DNA of 64,000 nt from Nelumbo lutea. Taxonomy: Eukaryota > Streptophyta > Magnoliopsida > Proteales > Nelumbonaceae. Positions within the stretch are counted from its first letter, which is position 1, and each line of letters starts with the position of its first letter. The stretch covers positions 51,820,922-51,884,921 of the forward strand of contig JAKGHH010000004.1 of the NCBI GenBank assembly GCA_022828595.1, given 5' to 3'. The translations under genes and the position numbers were made by a program. Under the pieces are notes generated by a model. That model saw nothing but the letters and a program-made list of their open reading frames with translations. It made no database searches and was not told the origin of the DNA. Below are positions 58,224 through 64,000 of this stretch, piece by piece.

Positions 58224-60519
58224 AATGGAAGGCGAAGGTGTAGTATATTGTTGCCTCCATTTTGGGAGAGCAATTATGTAGAGTTGTTAATTCTTCCTGG
58301 CCTAAGTGGGCTTCAGCCTACAGGGAATATTTTGATTTATACTTTGGTTTTTCTTTTTCTGGTAATATGATATTCTTCCTTGGATACATTATCATATCAT
58401 TCAAGTATGTGATTTTGTCTGTCAGGTGGTGCTGATTAGAATGATTAATTGGGTTTTTAGTTTTTACCAAACATCAGCTAACAAAACCACATATAACATA
58501 CTGAAAGAGGAATAAGGGTTTGATTGAGATTGAGTTGAGGTTTCTACTTTTTAGCCCCGGCTTGGGAGTGCTTATTAACAATTAGCTGGTACTATTGCTT
58601 GGCTAATTAACTGGCTGTCAGTGGCTATTATTTGCTCGTGGAATATAGGAGTAATTGCACACAGAAAAGGAAGAGGATAACCTTCCGCAACCTCCAATAA
58701 AATGACTCACCAACAGACATTAAGCAGTATTACGCCCAAAGAATCGCAAACGCTTCTGTTTCTTCCTCAGAGAACAGGTATTAAGTCTCCACATCAACCC
58801 AGCACCTTCAGAGTTCAGACGAAGTCTCCACACAAACAAATGAACCAGGGGATTCGAATATTCAAGTAGGCATTCAACCCTAAAGGGATGTGACCGTTCG
58901 AACCGAATGGACAGTCTGTTTTAACAAAACAAATTAGAAAAAAATAAAAACTGGTCAAACCATTGAACAATTCGACCACCCGGTTCAGCAGTTTGCTGAC
59001 CAAGTAAAATGGAAGAATTTCTTGATTTGACCCATCCGGTCCAATCTGGTTTTGAAAACCATTGACACTCGTATTCTTATCTTACATCAAAATCCAATCC
59101 AATATATTAGATCCACCATTAAATTTGGATTGATTCAATTTAATATATCTTATTGGTCCGTCCAAATCAATTTAATTTTTAGAAACGGGTCCCATTGACA
59201 CCCCTTCCTTTTTCCTATTACACATTACAATTTTGCTGCATGATTGGATTCGATATTCACTGTCCTTGTATAACTCGCGCAATTGTTGTCCAATAAAAAA
59301 AATTGAAGTAAATTTTTATCCCCAATTCCTAATTTATCTTTAAGGTGAGGTACATTGAATGATAGATATGATCATGACAGATGGAAAGTTATGGTGGACG
59401 CCAAAGTCCAAACCGGTTATGGTTATTGTTATGGCTATGGGTCCTTTCTGCCCCTGATTCAATCCTTTGCCTGGCCCCTGGGTTTTGTATTGAGCTAAAC
59501 GACTGCAACCTGCAGGATCACGTGGTCTGCTATCTAGAGGACGCCTTTGATTTCTTTTTGACTTTCACATAATTATCTGCTAGTCTTTTGAAGGGATGAT
59601 TTTACTATTTTTGTATATTATTAATCAAAGTATTTCTAAATTTAGAAAAAAAAAGATGAAGAAACCCTTTTCTTCACCGTTCAACAAATCCTTCACAAGA
59701 CATTATATCTGTTTTCTTCTCTTTTCTTTCCTTAATTAGTTATTTGATTTCCGCACTTTATCTCAATATGTTTAATATGTGATTAGGGTCACTTTCTGCC
59801 TTTTGCTTTTTTAGGGTTTATAAATATTTTCTTGTTTATTTTTATTTTATTTATTAATTTAATAATCTCTCTCTCTCTCTCTCTATATATATATTTTTTT
59901 ACTTAAGAGGATTAAAGAAACACTAACTCTATAGTTTTGTGCTTTGAATATATAATAAGATTTTATACATCTTTTTTTTTATTGCTAAAAAAAGACTTAG
60001 AGGCCGTTTGGCAAGTCTTTTTTTAAAGATATCCTTTGGAAGCTTTGATAGTCAAAAGACATGGTGAGGTTTTGCATTAAGATCTTGATAGCATGAAATA
60101 GTTTGATTAATGCATGTCTTCTTGAAAAAAACCGAAAAACTCGATTTAAAACTTTCCTAAAAATCATCAAAATGATAAGAATCCAATAATAATGCTATGC
60201 ACACTTGGAAACACTTGATTTGTTTGTGCATGCGCAGTTATAGATAGATTACAATTACATTGTTACAGAGATGACAGAAGCTTCTCTTGATGATTCGAGG
60301 AGTGAGTGCTACGGCTGCTTTCTATGAGTTAATCGGTGGAAAGAGAGAATGAGGCAAAGCTGCACATGGACCATGTTTATGGACTGATGACTCTCGTAGG
60401 CCATTGATAACTTAATCCACCTCAATGTCATTTTACTGGGAAAATTATAAAACCCTCCCTAACATTTAAAAAATGTGTAAAAAGTTCCCTTTTGTTAATT
60501 TTTCAGATACAAAATTACT
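58224..60519. other. Pyruvate kinase 3' flank and intergenic DNA
   Basis: The 3' UTR probably extends 150-250 bp past the stop, but no canonical AATAAA is obvious. At about 58880-59180 words such as GAACCG, GGTTC, AACCATTGA and CCATTGACAC recur, like the ends of small TIR elements. A (CT)nTATA microsatellite is at 59867-59896. The 63-codon frame at 59381-59572 has no recognised domain. Confidence 0.5.
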
Positions 60520-60695
60520 GATAATATGCACTATTCTTTTTTAGTTATCAGATTTACCTTTAACTAATTTTATTGAGATGTACATCTACTAAAAAACTCC
60601 ACGGGTTCTCTTTATATTTCATTTCAATCTTAACTTGTTTTCAAACCCCCTCTCTTTTCTAATTTGGAATTTTACCAAAAATTTGTTTACCATTG
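60520..60695. repeat. Direct repeat copy A beside the gypsy relic
   Basis: About 176 bp from GATAATATGCA to ACCATTG, matching 62734-62915 with scattered differences and small indels. On the left it continues into unique DNA; on the right it joins the broken gag. Confidence 0.92.
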
Positions 60696-62138
60696 ACGGC
60701 AAAGTTTGTCTCGGTGTCATGGCAGTGGTCGTGATGGAAGCTATAGAACTTGTCCCGGTTTTTATCTTTTTGGGCCACTTGACAAATTTGCGGTTGCGGA
60801 TTTGCATTGGAATGTGAGCCCTTGGAGTGTTGAGTGGGGTGAAACTGTAAAACGTTGGTGGTCTTGCGATCAGGTTGGCGATCTGGCCTCCTAGTTTCTC
60901 ATTTTGATTTTCGGCCATCATGGTCCTTGCGCTTCTGGTCGTGCTGGTCTTCATCCTCTCTATACAGTGCCTGGGCCTCTTCGGCATTCATGTACTTCTG
61001 TGTGTGTTTCATGAGTGCAGCTAGGTTGAGGGGAGGGTTCTTCTGTAGCGAGAGGTTGAACATAGAGGAGCGCAGGCCGTTCATGATTGTTGTCACTGCC
61101 ACTAATTGGTTTAGAGCTCATACTTGGAGGGCCTCAACATTGAACATCGCTAAGTATTCCCTCAAAGTTTCTCCTTTTCTTTGTGCCGTACTTGCATGAG
61201 GATGGCCGGCACCTTCTAGGGCCTTTGGCTCATGGTGAACTGTGCTAGGAACTACGTCTCCAACTGCTTCCATGAGGATATGGACTACGGAGGAAGGGAG
61301 GCGTACCAAGTCCTGGCGACTCTATAGAGGGTGGCGACGAAGGCCTTGCACATGAGACCTTCAGAAGAGCCATGCAACTCATCACGACCTTGAACCCTTC
61401 GATGTGATCATTGGGGCTCGAGGCTTCATCGTACTTCTTGAACTGAGGAGGTTGCCAGTCAGTCGATGGGAGCTTGTCCATGATCTCTTGGATGAAGACA
61501 AGTTCCTTCGCAGGCTGGCCATGGTGTTGTTTCATGGGCTGGGCCATTGGAGGAGCCATACTTCTGCCTACTTGGCTGCATTCTAGTTCGGCTAGCTGTT
61601 CTCTCAACTCCCTAATCTCAACATCTCTGTCGGTTGGGGTCACGTCCATGGGCCTTTCTCCTTTTGGGATTGCAAGTCGATCTCGGACCAAATTGGATTC
61701 GGCTATTGAGATTGGCGATTGTGGTAAACGTTGACCGAGCCATTCCTTCACCGATATTCGAGTGGAATGATGTGACTTGTTGTGGATGTCATGTGCATGA
61801 GACTGGATTGGAGAGTCTAGTCTTCTAGATGGCTGCTGCTTCTCATGGTCGGACTGGGCCCAATGCTTGTCTGTGTGGCACTTTTTAGGGTCCTCAATGT
61901 GAGGATCAACCGTGGTAAATGCCTATGTAGTAGGGTGAACGGTCAAGGGGCTTGAGTTGGTTGTTCTAGTGTCTCCATCATTGCAAGGATGCAGTCGACC
62001 TTCTGTTGCATTACTTGGAATTGCATGGGGTTGACCGTGGTCTGCTATTGGGGCTCTCGAGGTGGAGAGTTGTGAATGAGAACGGGAACCCCAGGATGGG
62101 AAATGGGCTCCGGAGCGATCAGACGTGTTCTTAGGCAT
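60696..62138 (-). pseudogene. gypsy gag fragment
   Basis: The start is placed at the ATG at 62138, about 55 bases after the primer binding site. A low-complexity N-terminus is followed by a helical segment (EIRELREQLAELE) near 61640, then the gag core PPQFKKYDEASSPNDHIEGFKVVMSCMAL at about 61380-61470. Shifted pieces follow (MRQVRHKEKEKL-like near 61170, EALQV), then PPTFYSFTPLNTPRAHI and KFVKWP at about 60770-60870. It ends in a decayed FHHDHCHDTE knuckle. At least three frame changes and several stops. Confidence 0.78.
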
Positions 62139-62190
62139 GGTTGTTTTGAGTGCCTAGGAGGAGGTTTGGGAAATGGCTTTTTGTGTGCTT

Positions 62191-62207
62191 CCCATATACA
62201 ACGCCAA
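62191..62207 (-). other. gypsy primer binding site, decayed
   Basis: The minus strand reads TTGGCGTTGTATATGGG, recognisable as the common plant gypsy site TGGCGCCGT-TGTGGG with changes at CpG positions. It follows the LTR end ...AACA by five bases. Confidence 0.6.
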
Positions 62208-62212
62208 TCTGA

Positions 62213-62733
62213 TGTTATTTGATCAGAGGTATTTCAAACCAAGGACACAGTCAGATAGTCATGCCAATTAGATGAAGTCGAGGTGGAAGGACAAACCCAC
62301 ACACTAGGGTCTGCAACCAAGAGGAAATGTTAGAGGCCTGAGGAATTATTCCCTGGGTAGGTACTCCAATGCTCAAGTCAGTTGAATGGAAGAGTAGGAG
62401 GTTGGGTCGAGAAAGTGAGAACAATGCTAGTCTGAGTAGAGAAGATAGAGCAGAGGTATTCTAAGTCTGAAAGTCCTCTACCTTGAGCAGAGATTACCTA
62501 TTTATAGTTGGATGTTCATGTTCTGAACGGATGAGGTTTCTGGAGTGCTCCGGATGAGGTTGTCCGCTAAGGTCTTCGGGATGTCTCCTCTTCCCCAATG
62601 GAGTTAATTTTCTCATCCATGCAGGACACTCATTCTTGGTCATGATTATCTGTCATGCGTGGTGCCGACGTGGCTAGAGAGAGAAGATGGCCGCCACATG
62701 GCATCTTTGGCCAACTCAACCATAACCCAAACA
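62213..62733 (-). repeat. gypsy 5' LTR
   Basis: Inverted ends TGTT...AACA define 521 bp. TATAAATA on the minus strand (62499-62506) is a fitting LTR promoter box. No second copy is in the window. Confidence 0.7.
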
Positions 62734-62915
62734 GATAATATGCATTATTCTTTTTATAATTATTGGATTTACCTTTAACTAATTTTATTGAGATGTACAT
62801 CTACCAAAAAACTCCACATATTCTCTTTATATTTCATTTCAATCTTACTAAACCATTGTTTTCAAACCCCCTCCCTTTTCTAATTTGGAATTTTACAAAA
62901 AATTGTTAACCATTG
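62734..62915. repeat. Direct repeat copy B beside the gypsy relic
   Basis: This starts exactly at the outer end of the gypsy LTR and matches 60520-60695. Its first five bases, GATAA, would be the right target duplication. Confidence 0.92.
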
Positions 62916-63959
62916 CTTCGCTTGGCCACCGCCCTCTTGGCTTATCTTTTCCTTTTTTTTTTTTTTTTAATTTTGAATAATTGCAAAGGTGTAAAAATTA
63001 TATATATATGATATTATTTACAAATTTTAAATTATGGGTGATATTATTTTAACAATAATAAGCATTTAGGAATTTTAATATTTTATTACTATTAGCATTT
63101 TTTTTTTCAAAATGTCATAGGAGATTTTCGTTAGGATGAGAAACAATGTTGAAAGAACCGGATTGAAAATAGAATTGGACAAGGGAGGGTCAGAGGTTTA
63201 ACTAGGGTTGAATTGAAGGTTAACAATAATGATATGGCATATGCACAAATATACTATAAATTATATACATATTATATATAATATATTTCAAAACTTTTAA
63301 TATAATTAATATGGCGTATTGATGATTCAAATTTACATTTTCTTACACATATGTAATAAGTAAACCAGGCCGATCCACCGATGCAGTTTTCTAAACAGAG
63401 TAGTTTATAAAATAGTCAATTTTTTTTTTTTTTTTGGATCAGTATCTTATAAAATTATTTTGGTCTCAAACTTTAAAATATGACAATTTAATATCTAAAT
63501 TTTCAAAATATATCAATTTAATATCTATTGTTAATCAGTCTGTTAAATAATCATTAATGATATTTGAAAAGATAAAATATTTTTCAAACATCATATCATC
63601 TAATTTTCTTTATCAACCATCTAAATATTATTAATAATAAATAGTTGTAAATCCTTGACTCTCTTATTCTGAATCTACTGAGATATAATCTATTTTTTTT
63701 TTTGAAAAATTAAGAATTTGAGACTGTTTATTTTTATTGTTAATATTTGGATGATTGTTAAAGAAAATTTGATGAAACTTTCAAATACTAGTTTGGGTAG
63801 TAATTAACACCAGGCAGCGAAAGTTTGGGAAATTTTCCCAATAATAAAATAACAAATTTCCCTATCTAATTTAACGAATTACATGCAGTAAGCAACACAT
63901 GTTATAAAATAATAATTAAATATTGAACTCTCCACTGGAGGTCTGGAAGCGCCGGTGCG
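62916..63959. other. AT-rich intergenic, no gene recognised
   Basis: Poly-T runs (62950-62969, 63420-63436) and AT-rich DNA. GC content rises only in the last 60 bases. Confidence 0.5.
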
Positions 63960-64000
63960 ATGGGAAAAGGAAAAGGAAAAGGAAATCTCTGGGCGAAGCG
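63960..64000 (+). CDS. Possible start of a gene cut by the window end
   Basis: ATG at 63960 in a GCG-ATG-GG context opens MGKGKGKGNLWAKR and runs off the end. The sudden rise in GC and the favourable context suggest a first exon. The AAAAGG repeat could also give this reading by chance. Identity unknown. Confidence 0.3.
   Translation, partial: MGKGKGKGNLWAK

Larger units (their letters stand above)
60696..62733 (-). mobile_element. Truncated gypsy-type LTR element: 5' LTR and gag
   Basis: On the minus strand, a 521-bp 5' LTR (62213-62733) is followed by a primer binding site and a gag that breaks off at 60696 within the zinc-knuckle region. Protease, polymerase and the 3' LTR are missing. 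Copies of the same host sequence lie on both sides (60520-60695 and 62734-62915). Confidence 0.82.

Noticed and set aside
57770..58273. 167-codon minus-strand frame opposite pyruvate kinase exon 3
   Set aside because: Shadow of the strongly conserved plus-strand exon; no domain.
60520..62915. The two 180-bp direct repeats as LTRs of the gypsy relic
   Set aside because: The primer binding site places the true 5' LTR at 62213-62733. Copy B lies outside it, and copy A continues without a border into left flanking DNA.

Overview
This is plant nuclear DNA, from an angiosperm. It carries two intron-containing housekeeping genes of plant type, a telo-box just upstream of a ribosome-biogenesis gene, Ty1/copia and gypsy elements, and L1-type LINEs whose ORF2 ends in an RNase H domain. 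The species cannot be named from the sequence alone.

Layout. (1) 1-7.2 kb is a nest: a GCCCAA-rich repeat holds a TIR element (1633-7035), which holds a complete but decayed Ty1/copia element (1719-6597, minus strand, TSD TAAGC). (2) 7.4-15.6 kb holds a LINE 3' fragment, a GCCCAA-rich tandem repeat, and a second complete copia element (9458-15241, plus strand). Another copy of the region-1 TIR family interrupts the gag of that element. The second copia element also splits a short plus-strand reading frame of unknown identity. (3) 16.1-28.2 kb is a NOC2/REBELOTE-type nucleolar gene on the minus strand, eight exons recognised. Its fourth intron holds a 7.1-kb full-length LINE in the opposite orientation with a 15-bp TSD. 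(4) 28.2-34 kb is intergenic, with microsatellite and satellite-like repeats. (5) 34-43.3 kb is an old LINE relic joined without an LTR to a 5'-truncated copia relic, itself carrying a DNA element with a perfect 11-bp direct repeat at its borders. (6) 43.3-48.2 kb is very AT-rich, with microsatellites, a tandem duplication and islands of GC-rich word repeats. (7) 48.2-58.4 kb is a cytosolic pyruvate kinase gene on the plus strand (three exons, 510 codons). Its 7.1-kb first intron has taken in three LINE fragments and two TIR elements. (8) 60.5-62.9 kb holds a truncated gypsy gag and 5' LTR between two copies of a host sequence, in an arrangement suggesting recombination between filled and empty alleles. 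The last 40 bases may start another gene.

The two host genes act independently: NOC2 in pre-60S ribosome assembly in the nucleolus, pyruvate kinase at the last step of cytosolic glycolysis. Everything else is mobile DNA in different states of decay. I see no undescribed enzymatic system. The most unusual signals are the TIR elements whose ends are built from reiterations of a private short word, the copia and TIR families nested in each other in both directions, the LINE-copia fusion, and the filled/empty-site recombination footprint.
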